From the NCBI RefSeq assembly GCF_028682635.1, contig NZ_JANHLK010000001.1, forward strand, positions 434,001 to 498,000: a DNA stretch of 64,000 nt, written 5' to 3'. Each line of letters begins with the position of its first letter. The stretch's first letter is position 1. Under the pieces are notes generated by a model, which made no database searches, had not been told where the DNA came from, and was given only the letters and a program-made list of their open reading frames with translations. Of the stretch, positions 47,822 to 56,375 are shown one piece after another. A program made the translations under genes and the position numbers. The DNA is from Pseudomonas putida (GTDB lineage: Bacteria; Pseudomonadota; Gammaproteobacteria; Pseudomonadales; Pseudomonadaceae).

Positions 47822-49557
47822 TAACGGGCGTCTCGGGTGGTGGTCCAGCGTTGCAGGAAGGTGTCGGCATCGACCTCGCCGGTGATGCGCTGGCTGCGTC
47901 GCTCGAGGCCGTCGGCACCTATCCACAGCAAGCTCGGTGGGCCTGGCACTTTGTAACGGCCGAGCAGTTCACGGCTGGCGGCATTGTCGGCGGTGACGTC
48001 CAGTCGGAGCAAGCGCACGTCGCTCAGGGCTTGCATTACCTTCGCTTTGCCGAAAACCTGTTTTTCCATGACCTTGCACGACACGCACCAGTCGGCGTAG
48101 TAGTCCAGCAGCACCCACTGGCCTTGCGCCTGCGCCGCGTCGAGTTCGCGCTGCAAGGCCGCAGGGTCCTTGAGGGTGGTAAAGGCGTCGTGGCCGCTGG
48201 GCACGGCGGCGACGGCCGAGCCGGAAGTGCGGAACACCTGCAATGGCTTGAACAGGTCATCACTGCCTCCCGCCGCGCCGATCATCAACAGGCTGCCCCA
48301 CAAACCCAGCAGGAGCGAAGTGGCGCCGAACAGATGGGCGATGCGCCCAAATCCGTCCGACTGCTTCCAGGCGCTGTAGGCCGCGACCAGCAGCAATGCA
48401 CCACACAAGCCGACCCACAGCGACTCATCCAGCACCGGGCGCAGCATCAGCAATGCCGTGGCGAGGAACAGGAAGCCGAAGATGCCCTTGAGCAGGTTCA
48501 TCCAGGCGCCAGGCTTGGGCAGGAAACGATTGCCCACCGTCACCAGCAGCAACAACGGCACACCGATGCCGATGCCCATGGCAAACAGGATCAATCCACC
48601 GTGCAGCGCGTTGCCGCTCTGCGCGATATAAAGCAGCGCGCCGGCCAGCGGCGCGGTCATGCACGGGCCGACCAGCAGGCCGGACAACGCGCCCAAGGCA
48701 CCTGCGCCGACCAGGCTGCCACCGCGCTGGTTGCGCGAGACGTTTTCCAGGCGATCACGCACCGCCACCGGCAGTTGCAGCTCGAAGAAACCGAACATCG
48801 GCAAGGCCAGCAGCACGAAAATCGCCGCGAAACTGCCCAGCAACCAAGGGTTTTGTAGCCAGGCTTGCAGGTTCGCCCCGAGGGATGCGGCCAGCACACC
48901 CATCGCCGCGTACACCAGCGCCATGCTCACCACATAACTGCCGGCCAGGGCCACGCCACGCTTTGGCGTCGCGCCGCTGCCGACGATCAACCCGGCCAGA
49001 ATCGGCAGCATTGGCAGCGAGCAGGGGGTGAACGCCAGCAGCAGGCCCAGGCCGAAGAACACCAGCAGGCTCCAGCCCAGGGCGCGTTGCTGCAGATTGC
49101 TGGCCAGGGCCTGGTCCGGCGCTTCATTGGCCGTGCCCAGGGCGTTCGAGTTGCCCAGGTCCACGACCCGGGTTTGCGGTGGATAACACAGCCCGGCATC
49201 GGCGCAGCCCTGGTAACTGACCTTGACCTGACCGCTGGCGCCCGCCGGGAGCTTCAGCTCCAAGCCTTGACGATAAACCTGCTGTTCACCGAAAAACTCG
49301 TCGCTGTGGGCTGCGCCTTCCGGCAGCGCGGGATGCTGCTCGACAGCCAGACCGTCGAATTTCAAGCGTTTCTGATACAGGTAATAACCGTCGGCAATCT
49401 GCCAGAACAGCTGGGTTTCGCCGGACTCAAGGCGCTCGGAGGTGAAAACGAACGCTTTGTCGACGGGCAGGAAGTCGGGTTTGGTCTCGAACGGATTGCC
49501 GCCCGCCTGGGTCAGGCCGGAGAACAGCAGGGCGACGAGTAGAAACAGCTGACGCAT
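47821..49557 (-). CDS. dsbD: thiol:disulfide interchange protein DsbD
   Basis: A 578-residue inner-membrane protein that carries electrons from cytoplasmic thioredoxin to the periplasm. A signal peptide leads into an N-terminal periplasmic domain with CADAGLCYPP cysteines. The central eight-helix part has FTPCSLPMLPILAG and VGPCMTAPLAGALL, and the C-terminal thioredoxin domain has WCVSCKVMEKQVF. All six functional cysteines are present. It is the first gene of the dsb operon and is divergent from the response regulator at 49712. Confidence 0.92.
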   Translation of the reverse strand: MRQLFLLVALLFSGLTQAGGNPFETKPDFLPVDKAFVFTSERLESGETQLFWQIADGYYLYQKRLKFDGLAVEQHPALPEGAAHSDEFFGEQQVYRQGLELKLPAGASGQVKVSYQGCADAGLCYPPQTRVVDLGNSNALGTANEAPDQALASNLQQRALGWSLLVFFGLGLLLAFTPCSLPMLPILAGLIVGSGATPKRGVALAGSYVVSMALVYAAMGVLAASLGANLQAWLQNPWLLGSFAAIFVLLALPMFGFFELQLPVAVRDRLENVSRNQRGGSLVGAGALGALSGLLVGPCMTAPLAGALLYIAQSGNALHGGLILFAMGIGIGVPLLLLVTVGNRFLPKPGAWMNLLKGIFGFLFLATALLMLRPVLDESLWVGLCGALLLVAAYSAWKQSDGFGRIAHLFGATSLLLGLWGSLLMIGAAGGSDDLFKPLQVFRTSGSAVAAVPSGHDAFTTLKDPAALQRELDAAQAQGQWVLLDYYADWCVSCKVMEKQVFGKAKVMQALSDVRLLRLDVTADNAASRELLGRYKVPGPPSLLWIGADGLERRSQRITGEVDADTFLQRWTTTRDAR

Positions 49558-49711
49558 GGAAAAGCCTTATCCTTTAGCAAGTGAGCTGCACAATGGGTGG
49601 TGTCGATTAACCGATGATTAACCCCGGTCGCCGGGTTTCAGCGGCAGTTGCGGCATAATGTCCGCTTAATCGGTCGATGGCCTAATCAGCGTTATTTACA
49701 CGAGGCTCTCC

Positions 49712-50392
49712 ATGCACGTACTGGTTTGCGAAGACGATGAGTTGATTGCCAGCGGCATCGTCGCCGGCCTGACGGCCCAGGGCCTGACCGTGGAACATGT
49801 CGCCACCGCGTCGGCGGCCCGGGCGATGCTCAAGGTCGCCGAATTTGATGTCATGGTGCTGGACCTCGGGCTGCCGGACGAAGACGGTCTGAAACTCCTG
49901 CAGCAACTGCGTCACAACGGCCTGGAGTTGCCGGTGCTGATTCTCACGGCCCGCGACTCGGTCACCGATCGGGTCGACGGCTTGCAGGCCGGTGCCGACG
50001 ATTATCTGCTCAAGCCGTTCGACCTGCGCGAACTCGCCGCGCGGCTGCACACGCTGTTGCGGCGGGTGGCCGGTCGCAGCGTCAACCTGATCGAGCACGG
50101 CGCCCTGACCTACGACCCGAGCAGCCGCGAAACCACCCTGGCCGGCCAGCCGGTGGACCTGTCGCGCCGCGAGCAGTCGCTGTTGCAGGCGCTACTGCAT
50201 AACCGCGGCCGGGTGCTGTCGACCGAGCAGCTCAAGGACAGCGTCTACGGTTTTAACGACGAACTGGAGAGCAATGCCCTCAACGTCCATATCCATCACC
50301 TGCGGCGCAAGCTCGGCAACGGCATCGTCGAGACCGTGCGCGGCCTGGGCTATCGCCTGGGGCCGGCCGATGGCGGAGATCAATCGAAGTGA
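49712..50392 (+). CDS. dsbR: OmpR-family response regulator (DsbR-like)
   Basis: A 226-residue regulator. The receiver has CEDDELIASG, the phosphorylated Asp in MVLDLGLPDEDGLKLL, Thr in LILTARD, and Lys in DDYLLKPFDLREL. The winged-helix output domain has SRREQSLLQALLHNRGRVL, and NALNVHIHHLRRKLG is the DNA-recognition part. It is divergent from dsbD and paired with a sensor kinase. P. aeruginosa has the same arrangement (dsbRS beside dsbDEG), where the pair controls the dsb genes in response to copper. The name rests on that synteny. Confidence 0.8.
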   Translation: MHVLVCEDDELIASGIVAGLTAQGLTVEHVATASAARAMLKVAEFDVMVLDLGLPDEDGLKLLQQLRHNGLELPVLILTARDSVTDRVDGLQAGADDYLLKPFDLRELAARLHTLLRRVAGRSVNLIEHGALTYDPSSRETTLAGQPVDLSRREQSLLQALLHNRGRVLSTEQLKDSVYGFNDELESNALNVHIHHLRRKLGNGIVETVRGLGYRLGPADGGDQSK

Positions 50393-51714
50393 TGAGCCTG
50401 CGTTTGCGCCTGAGCCTGACGCTCGGCGGCGCCTTTGCCCTGATCTGGGCGCTGGCCGCGGCCTGGATGCTCAGCGACCTGCGCAATCAGATGATGTTTT
50501 CCCTCGACCAGCGCCTGGTGGCCTCGGCGCGCATGGTCGCCGGGCTCATGGAGCAATTACCGGCGTTGCCAAGCAAGGGCGAGGGCACCCATTTCAGCGC
50601 TGAACAACTGAACATTCCCGGTGGCATGGCGTGTCAGGTCAGTTCGTTGCGCGGGGAAATCCTCGCCCGCAGCCACAGCGATCCGGGGCAAACCCTGGAA
50701 GCCGAGAAAATGGGCTTCCACGACCAGATCATCGACGGCGCGCCGTGGCGCAGTTTCACCCTGGCTCGTGGCGATTTGCGGATCACCACGGCCGATCGGC
50801 AGATTGAACGCGAGGCGCTGAACATGTCGATCCTGCTGGCCGCTTCGGTGCCGGTGGGCGTGGCGCTGCTCGGCTGCCTGTGCCTGCTCTGGCTCGGCAT
50901 CGGCCAGGGGCTGGCGCCGCTCAACCGCATGCGCGACGCCTTGATGCGCCGCAGCCCTGACTCCCTGGAGCCTTTGCAGGTCCAGCCATTGCCCAGCGAA
51001 CTGCAACCGCTGCTCGACACACAGAACCAGTTGTTCCAGCGCATCGGCAAGACCATCGAACGGGAACGGCGGCTGACCGATGACGCCGCCCATGAATTGC
51101 GAAGCCCCCTGACCGCGATCAAGACCCACCTGCAAGTGGCGCGCATGACCGACGGCGCGGCCCGGGATCAATCCCTGGCCCGGGCCGAAGAGGGTGCTGA
51201 CCGTCTGCACCGAACCCTTGAGCAACTGCTGTTGCTGGCGCGGGTCGAGGGCAGCCTGTCGTTCGACGATGGCGTGCAGTGCAGTGCCGAGCAGGTGGCG
51301 AAACTGGCGATCCAGGACGCGGCGGGGGGCGATCGCCAACGCATCAAGTTTCAGTTGCCGAGCAGGGTTTCTCCCGCCCCGGTGAAAATGCCCGCCGTGC
51401 TGTCGATTGCGGCACTGCGCAACCTGTTGGATAACGCCTTGCGCCATACACCCGGCAACGGGCCGGTGGAGCTGAGCCTGGAAACCACTGGCAACCGCGT
51501 GCAGTTCGTGGTTCGCGACCATGGCCCGGGCATTGCCGAAGACGACCTGCAACACTTGACCCAACGTTTCTGGCGCAACGGCCAGAGCAACGGCTGTGGG
51601 CTCGGCCTGGCGATTGTCCAGGCGATCGTCCAGCGCTGCGGCTGTACCTTGCGTTTCGACAGTCGGCCGGATGGATTGCGGGTGGAGCTGACGATGCCGT
51701 TGCAACCCCTCTGA
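50392..51714 (+). CDS. dsbS: sensor histidine kinase (DsbS-like)
   Basis: A 440-residue inner-membrane kinase. It has an N-terminal helix (LSLTLGGAFALIWALAAAWM), a periplasmic domain of about 130 residues, and a second helix (SILLAASVPVGVALLGCLCL). The phosphorylated His is in DDAAHELRSPLTAIKTHLQ, NALRHTPGNG is the N-box, and RDHGPGIAEDDL and GCGLGLAIVQAIV are the G-boxes. ATG at 50392 overlaps the regulator stop (TGATG). In the homologous system the sensor responds to copper ions; the ligand here is inferred. Confidence 0.85.
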   Translation: MSLRLRLSLTLGGAFALIWALAAAWMLSDLRNQMMFSLDQRLVASARMVAGLMEQLPALPSKGEGTHFSAEQLNIPGGMACQVSSLRGEILARSHSDPGQTLEAEKMGFHDQIIDGAPWRSFTLARGDLRITTADRQIEREALNMSILLAASVPVGVALLGCLCLLWLGIGQGLAPLNRMRDALMRRSPDSLEPLQVQPLPSELQPLLDTQNQLFQRIGKTIERERRLTDDAAHELRSPLTAIKTHLQVARMTDGAARDQSLARAEEGADRLHRTLEQLLLLARVEGSLSFDDGVQCSAEQVAKLAIQDAAGGDRQRIKFQLPSRVSPAPVKMPAVLSIAALRNLLDNALRHTPGNGPVELSLETTGNRVQFVVRDHGPGIAEDDLQHLTQRFWRNGQSNGCGLGLAIVQAIVQRCGCTLRFDSRPDGLRVELTMPLQPL

Positions 51715-51805
51715 CGTACATGAGATGTAACTTCTCGACATTGGCCGCCTGGACCTTCCACAACTATCGTTTTGCTCACTCTCAACGGATTGAGGTGACA
51801 GCACC

Positions 51806-52327
51806 ATGGAAGCATCGATACGCACCTGCCAGGCAACCCCGGCCGACGCCGGCATCATCAGCCGCATCATCGAGCGCTCCATCCGGGTCGGTTGCGCGCT
51901 CGACCATCGCAACGATCCGCACATCGTTGCCACCTGGACCCACAACAAGACCATCCAGCACATCCAGCCGTGGCTGACCGATCAGCGGTTGTACCTGAGC
52001 ATCGCCCTGCTGCAGGACAAGCCGGTAGGCGTCGCCATGGCCGCAACCACCGGCACGCTCGCGTTCTGTTACGTGCAGCCGGAATCGTTCCGGCGAGGGG
52101 CGGGGCTGGCGCTGGTGCAAGACCTCGAAGGCTGGTTGGTCGCCCGGGGCCTGAACCAGGCGCGACTCTATAGCACCAAGACCAGCGAAGCGTTTTATCG
52201 GCGCCTGGGCTACCAGCGGTGTGCCCGATCCTTCATGGTCGCGGGGCTTCACGCCATCCCCATGCATAAAGGCCTGGCGTCACCTTCATGGAAAGACGAT
52301 CAAGGGTCTAAATCCCCGGCGCCCTGA
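51806..52327 (+). CDS. GNAT-family acetyltransferase
   Basis: A 173-residue protein. IRTCQATPADAGIISRIIER is the N-terminus, RGAGLALVQDLEGWLVARGL contains the acetyl-CoA loop, and STKTSEAFYRRLGYQRC the C-terminal motif. The substrate is unknown. Its last codons contain the PvdS box of the next gene, pvdH, so transcription of pvdH starts inside or just after its 3' end. It may have no link with pyoverdine. Confidence 0.8.
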   Translation: MEASIRTCQATPADAGIISRIIERSIRVGCALDHRNDPHIVATWTHNKTIQHIQPWLTDQRLYLSIALLQDKPVGVAMAATTGTLAFCYVQPESFRRGAGLALVQDLEGWLVARGLNQARLYSTKTSEAFYRRLGYQRCARSFMVAGLHAIPMHKGLASPSWKDDQGSKSPAP

Positions 52328-52332
52328 TGCGT
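52309..52332 (+). promoter_or_regulatory. perfect PvdS-type iron-starvation box for pvdH
   Basis: TAAAT at 52309-52313, exactly 16 bases, and CGT at 52330-52332. The box overlaps the stop codon of the upstream acetyltransferase gene. The pvdH ATG lies 37 bases beyond the CGT. Confidence 0.88.
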
Positions 52333-52368
52333 TTCCAGAACAGGAAAACCTTATTGAGGGGTCGAGAG

Positions 52369-53781
52369 ATGTCAGTCGCTACCAGGCTTATGGAAGACCA
52401 GTCGGCCCGGATCACTCCGGTGCCGGCCGAGACGCTTTATCAGTTCAACGAATCGCCGTTGCTGGCGCGTCAGAGCCAGCAGGAGTCCAACGCCCGCAGT
52501 TACCCGCGACGCATTCCCCTGGCACTCAAACGCGCCAAGGGCCTGTATGTCGAAGACGTCGAAGGCCGCACCTTCATCGATTGCCTGGCCGGCGCCGGGA
52601 CGCTGGCCCTGGGGCACAACCACCCGGTGGTGATCGAAGCGATCCAGCGCGTGCTGGCGGACGAACTGCCGCTGCACACCCTGGACCTGACCACGCCGGT
52701 CAAGGATCAGTTCGTCCAGGACCTGTTCGGCTTGTTACCGCCGGCCCTGGCCGCTGAAGCGAAGATCCAGTTCTGCGGTCCTACCGGTACCGACGCGGTG
52801 GAAGCCGCCTTGAAACTGGTACGTACCGCCACCGGCCGCAGCACCGTGCTGTCGTTCCAGGGCGGCTACCACGGCATGAGCCAGGGCGCGCTGAGCCTGA
52901 TGGGCAGCCTCGGGCCGAAAAAACCCTTGGGTGCCTTGCTCAGCAGTGGCGTGCAGTTCATGCCGTACCCCTACGATTACCGTTGCCCGTTTGGCCTGGG
53001 CGGTGCGCAGGGGGTGAAGGCCAACCTCAACTACCTGGAAAACCTGCTGAACGATCCAGAGGCCGGCGTGCAACTGCCCGCGGCGGTGATCGTCGAGGTG
53101 GTGCAGGGGGAGGGCGGGGTCATCCCGGCCGATCTCGACTGGTTGCGCGGCTTGCGCCGGATCACCGAAAAAGCTGGCGTGGCGCTGATCGTCGACGAGA
53201 TCCAGAGTGGCTTCGCGCGCACCGGCAAGATGTTTGCTTTCGAGCACGCCGGGATCATTCCGGACGTGGTGGTGATGTCGAAAGCCATCGGCGGCAGCTT
53301 GCCATTGGCCGTGGTGGTCTATCGCGACTGGCTCGACACCTGGCTGCCGGGCGCCCATGCCGGGACCTTCCGCGGCAATCAAATGGCGATGGCCGCCGGT
53401 TCTGCGGTGATGCGTTACCTGATGGAGCACAAGGTCTGCGAACACGCCGCCGCCATGGGCGAACGCCTGACCGAGCACCTGCGCATCCTGCAGCGCGACT
53501 TTCCGCAGCTGGGCGATATTCGGGGTCGAGGCCTGATGCTCGGGGTGGAGCTGGTCGATCCGACCGGCGCGCCCGATGCCCTGGGTCACCCACCGTCGTT
53601 TGCGCGACTGGCGCCGCTGGTGCAGCGCGAATGCCTCAAGCGCGGCTTGATTCTTGAACTGGGCGGGCGACATGGCGCGGTGGTTCGTTTCCTGCCACCG
53701 CTGGTGATCACCGCCGCGGAAATCGATCGAGTGGCCGAGATTTTCGGCAGGGCCTTGGCCGCAGCCACCGCCTACCTCTAA
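52369..53781 (+). CDS. pvdH: L-2,4-diaminobutyrate:2-oxoglutarate aminotransferase PvdH
   Basis: A 470-residue class III aminotransferase, equal in size to P. aeruginosa PvdH. It makes L-2,4-diaminobutyrate from aspartate semialdehyde for the Dab unit of pyoverdine (the third A domain of PvdL). ALGHNHPVVIEAIQRVL, FCGPTGTDAVEAALKLVR, VDEIQSGFARTGKMFAFEHA and the PLP lysine in MSKAIGGSLPLAVV near residue 305 are family signatures. GAGG precedes the ATG at 52369. A perfect PvdS box lies just upstream. Confidence 0.92.
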   Translation: MSVATRLMEDQSARITPVPAETLYQFNESPLLARQSQQESNARSYPRRIPLALKRAKGLYVEDVEGRTFIDCLAGAGTLALGHNHPVVIEAIQRVLADELPLHTLDLTTPVKDQFVQDLFGLLPPALAAEAKIQFCGPTGTDAVEAALKLVRTATGRSTVLSFQGGYHGMSQGALSLMGSLGPKKPLGALLSSGVQFMPYPYDYRCPFGLGGAQGVKANLNYLENLLNDPEAGVQLPAAVIVEVVQGEGGVIPADLDWLRGLRRITEKAGVALIVDEIQSGFARTGKMFAFEHAGIIPDVVVMSKAIGGSLPLAVVVYRDWLDTWLPGAHAGTFRGNQMAMAAGSAVMRYLMEHKVCEHAAAMGERLTEHLRILQRDFPQLGDIRGRGLMLGVELVDPTGAPDALGHPPSFARLAPLVQRECLKRGLILELGGRHGAVVRFLPPLVITAAEIDRVAEIFGRALAAATAYL

Positions 53782-53802
53782 ATTTTCCCGGCCCTGCAAC
53801 GT
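53779..53802 (+). promoter_or_regulatory. perfect PvdS-type iron-starvation box for the MbtH-like gene
   Basis: TAAAT at 53779-53783, exactly 16 bases, and CGT at 53800-53802. The first three bases are the TAA stop of pvdH. The next ATG is 61 bases after CGT. Confidence 0.88.
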
Positions 53803-53862
53803 TCCTTCTACATAGCGGCTGCACACAGCGTACAGCCCACCCTACAGCGATGGAGAGACAGC

Positions 53863-54090
53863 ATGACGTCAGTATTCGACCGTGAAGACATCCTCTTTCA
53901 GGTCGTGGTCAACCATGAAGAGCAATACTCGATCTGGCCCGACTACAAAGCCGTGCCCGAGGGCTGGCGTACCGTGGGCAAGAGCGGGCTGAAAAAGGAA
54001 TGCCTGGCCTACATCGAAGAGACCTGGACCGATATGCGTCCGCTGAGCCTGCGCCAGAAGATGGACGAGCAGGCGGCAGTGGCGCACTAA
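53863..54090 (+). CDS. MbtH-like protein of pyoverdine synthesis
   Basis: A 75-residue protein with the MbtH signature: [20 protein letters not shown], then [12 protein letters not shown] and [18 protein letters not shown]. MbtH proteins bind the adenylation domains of peptide synthetases and promote their activity or solubility; here PvdL and distant pyoverdine synthetases are the likely partners. GGAGAG precedes the ATG. It has its own PvdS box and a terminator, so it can be expressed by itself. Confidence 0.93.
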   Translation: MTSVFDREDILFQVVVNHEEQYSIWPDYKAVPEGWRTVGKSGLKKECLAYIEETWTDMRPLSLRQKMDEQAAVAH

Positions 54091-54108
54091 GCCATCTCGC
54101 ATGAAAAG

Positions 54109-54142
54109 GCCCGCTGAACCGGTCAGGTCAGCGGGCTTTTTT
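54109..54142 (+). terminator. rho-independent terminator after the MbtH-like gene
   Basis: GCCCGCTGA pairs with TCAGCGGGC around a short loop and is followed by six T residues. Confidence 0.88.
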
Positions 54143-54164
54143 GTATCTGGGGGCGACATGCCCT

Positions 54165-54572
54165 TGTAGGAGCCCGGCTTGCCGGCGAAGGCGTCCTCGA
54201 GGGCCTCTTCGCTGGCAAGCCAGCTCCTACAATGTTTTGCGCCGCACGTGAATCGGTGGCCGCCGCGGACCTGTAGGAGCCCGGCTTGCCGGCGAAGGCG
54301 TCCTTGCGGGCCTCTTCGCTGGCAAGCCAGCTCCTACAATGTTTTGCGCCGCACGTGAATCGGTGGCCGCCGCGGACCTGTAGGAGCCCGGCTTGCCGGC
54401 GAAGGCGTCATCGAGGGCCTCTTCGCTGGCAAGCCAGCTCCTACAATGGGTTGTGCAGCGCGTGAGTCGATGGCCGCCGCGGACCTGTAGGAGCCCGGCT
54501 TGCCGGCGAAGGCGTCCTTGAACGTTGCGCTGGTCTTTCGGACGCCTTCGCCGGCAAGCCGGGCTCCTACAG
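54165..54572. repeat. tandem REP array with a 107-bp period
   Basis: The unit beginning TGTAGGAGCCCGGCTTGCCG starts at 54165, 54272, 54379 and 54486, i.e. every 107 bases. Three full units have nearly identical sequence. The fourth has a different second half and forms a 33-bp perfect inverted repeat (54485-54517 and 54540-54572). The stop codon of fpvF begins at the next base. No gene is seen in this stretch. Confidence 0.9.
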
Positions 54573-55475
54573 TTAGGCGCCGCTCAATCCCTTGATCACC
54601 AGATCCACATCCCCTTCCAGTTCGGCCACCGGATCAGCAGCATCGACACTCAACACCACCAACCGACTTCCACCCTCGGTGACCGCCGCTTTCACCGCGT
54701 CCGACGGCTGCCGATGATGCAACACCACCGCCACGTCGTTGTCCTTGAGCGTCGCCGTCAAGGTCTTCAGTGCCTCAGGTGTCCACTCGGCATCCGGTCG
54801 TGCATCCAGCCCTACCAACTCCAGATTGAGCCCGCCAATCAGGTAGCCAAAGTGATCGCTCAAACTCATCACGCTGAGGTTGTCGGCGGCCGCAAGGCGC
54901 GCTTCGCTGGCGGCGCTGAGCTTGAGCAAACGCTGTTTCAGCGCCGCCAGGTTCGCCTCGATCGCAGGCTTGGCCGTGGGGGCCAGGCGCACCAGGTCCG
55001 CCGCCATCACGTCGGCCATGCGTCCCATGTTGTTGCTGGCCAGCCACGGCTGACTGTTCAAGCCATCGACCTGATTGCCCGGCTGCACGGCAATGCCGGG
55101 CAGGGCACCATCCACCGGTCGGGCGGCGTCGACTTCGATGATGCGGATGTTGCTGCGCCGGGAGATCGGGTACAGCGGATCGTCCGGCCACAGTGAACGC
55201 AAGCCGATCACCGCATCGGCGTCGGTCGCCAATTTAGCCAGCGCCGGGGCACCACGGCCGGTGAAGTAGGCGGTCTGGCGACTGCCCGGCAGATTGGCGG
55301 GCGCCGCGCGTTCAAGGCTGACGTCAGTGCCTTTGAGCAACACTTCGCCCAGGCCGTAGGTGATGGGTAACGAGGCCAGCACCCGCAGCGGTTTGCTGCC
55401 GTCAGCGCCCAAGGTTGTGGTGGCGAGCCCGCACAGGGCGAGGGCCAGGGTCAGTTGTCGCAGAGAAAATGACAT
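54573..55475 (-). CDS. fpvF: periplasmic metal-binding protein FpvF
   Basis: A 300-residue periplasmic binding protein of the cluster A-I (zinc/manganese/iron-type) class with an N-terminal signal peptide. It is last in the leftward fpv operon, like PA2410 in P. aeruginosa. FpvF and FpvC bind iron or ferripyoverdine in the periplasm during iron release. PITYGLGEVLLKGTDVSLER is the N-terminal substrate block, and DHFGYLIGGLNLEL is a typical second-half motif. A histidine-rich metal loop of zinc-binding ZnuA is absent. Its gene ends against the REP hairpin. Confidence 0.85.
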   Translation of the reverse strand: MSFSLRQLTLALALCGLATTTLGADGSKPLRVLASLPITYGLGEVLLKGTDVSLERAAPANLPGSRQTAYFTGRGAPALAKLATDADAVIGLRSLWPDDPLYPISRRSNIRIIEVDAARPVDGALPGIAVQPGNQVDGLNSQPWLASNNMGRMADVMAADLVRLAPTAKPAIEANLAALKQRLLKLSAASEARLAAADNLSVMSLSDHFGYLIGGLNLELVGLDARPDAEWTPEALKTLTATLKDNDVAVVLHHRQPSDAVKAAVTEGGSRLVVLSVDAADPVAELEGDVDLVIKGLSGA

Positions 55476-56375
55476 TTATCCAAGGTTCCCTTTGAGGCTG
55501 GGGACGACGCCGCGCGCGATGGCGGCCAGGGCGAAGGCGATACCGGCCACGAGGATGATCGCGGCACCGGACGGGATCGGCAGGTCGAAGACGATCGGCG
55601 CGAGAATCCCGCACAGCGTGCTCACCGTGGCGATCAGCACCGAGCACCAGAAGAAGCCCTTCAGCGACTGGCTAAGCAAGCGTGCGGCCGCGGCCGGTAT
55701 CACCAACAGCGCGCCGACCAGGATGGCGCCAATGACTTTCACTGCGGCGACGGTGATCAGCGTCACCAGGATCACGAACAGGTAATCCAGGGACTTCACC
55801 GCCACCCCGCGCACCGCCGCCAGTTGCGGATTGAAGCTGGCGAGCATGATGCGGTTGTACAGCGGCAAGGCCAGGGCCATGACCAGCGAACCGACGATGG
55901 CCAGCACCAGCAGGTCATTGCCGTTGACCGTCAGCACCGAACCGAACAGCACGTTTTCGAGGATGTGCACGTTGATCTTGCCGGCCAGGATCAGCAGCAA
56001 ACTGGCACCCAGCGCCAACGACACCGACAGGAACACGCCGATCAAGGTATCCGGCGCCAGGCCCGTGCGGTTGCGCAGGTAGTTGAGCAGGATGCCGAAC
56101 AACAGGCAGTAGCCGAACAGGCTGCCGTAAGGCCCGGTGTAGGGTTCGCCCAGCAGGATGCCGATGGCCACGCCGGTCAGCGCCGCGTGACCCACCGCTT
56201 CGGAGAAAAACGCGAAGCGCTTGACCACCACCAAGGTGCCCAAACCACCCAGCACCGGGCCGATCAGCAAGCCGGCGAGCAGCGCGTTGACCACAAATCC
56301 ATAGGCCAGCGCCTCAGGCAGATAACCCGACGAGGCCCAGCCCTGGACCATCAAGCGAAAGGCTTCGTAACTCAT
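55476..56375 (-). CDS. fpvE: ABC transporter permease FpvE
   Basis: A 299-residue permease of the ZnuB/MntB class (PF00950), with about eight membrane helices, e.g. GLLIGPVLGGLGTLVVVKRF and ASLLLILAGKINVHILENVL. The block FFSEAVGHAALTGVAIGILL is the ATPase-coupling loop. It moves iron from the periplasm to the cytoplasm with FpvD. The ATG at 56375 overlaps the fpvD stop (TGATG); the longer frame to 56528 is a shadow of fpvD. Confidence 0.88.
   Translation of the reverse strand: MSYEAFRLMVQGWASSGYLPEALAYGFVVNALLAGLLIGPVLGGLGTLVVVKRFAFFSEAVGHAALTGVAIGILLGEPYTGPYGSLFGYCLLFGILLNYLRNRTGLAPDTLIGVFLSVSLALGASLLLILAGKINVHILENVLFGSVLTVNGNDLLVLAIVGSLVMALALPLYNRIMLASFNPQLAAVRGVAVKSLDYLFVILVTLITVAAVKVIGAILVGALLVIPAAAARLLSQSLKGFFWCSVLIATVSTLCGILAPIVFDLPIPSGAAIILVAGIAFALAAIARGVVPSLKGNLG

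Noticed and set aside
47222..47824. 200-codon plus-strand frame opposite the dsbE-like gene
   Set aside because: It is antisense to a gene with clear thioredoxin motifs, and its Gln/His/Arg-rich translation is a GC-rich shadow.
54165..54572. Regular repeats that could suggest a CRISPR array
   Set aside because: Units are 107 bp and contiguous, have inverted REP arms and no unique spacers, and no cas genes are near.
54525..55196. 223-codon plus-strand frame opposite fpvF
   Set aside because: Antisense to fpvF, which has a signal peptide and family motifs, and it runs out of the REP array.
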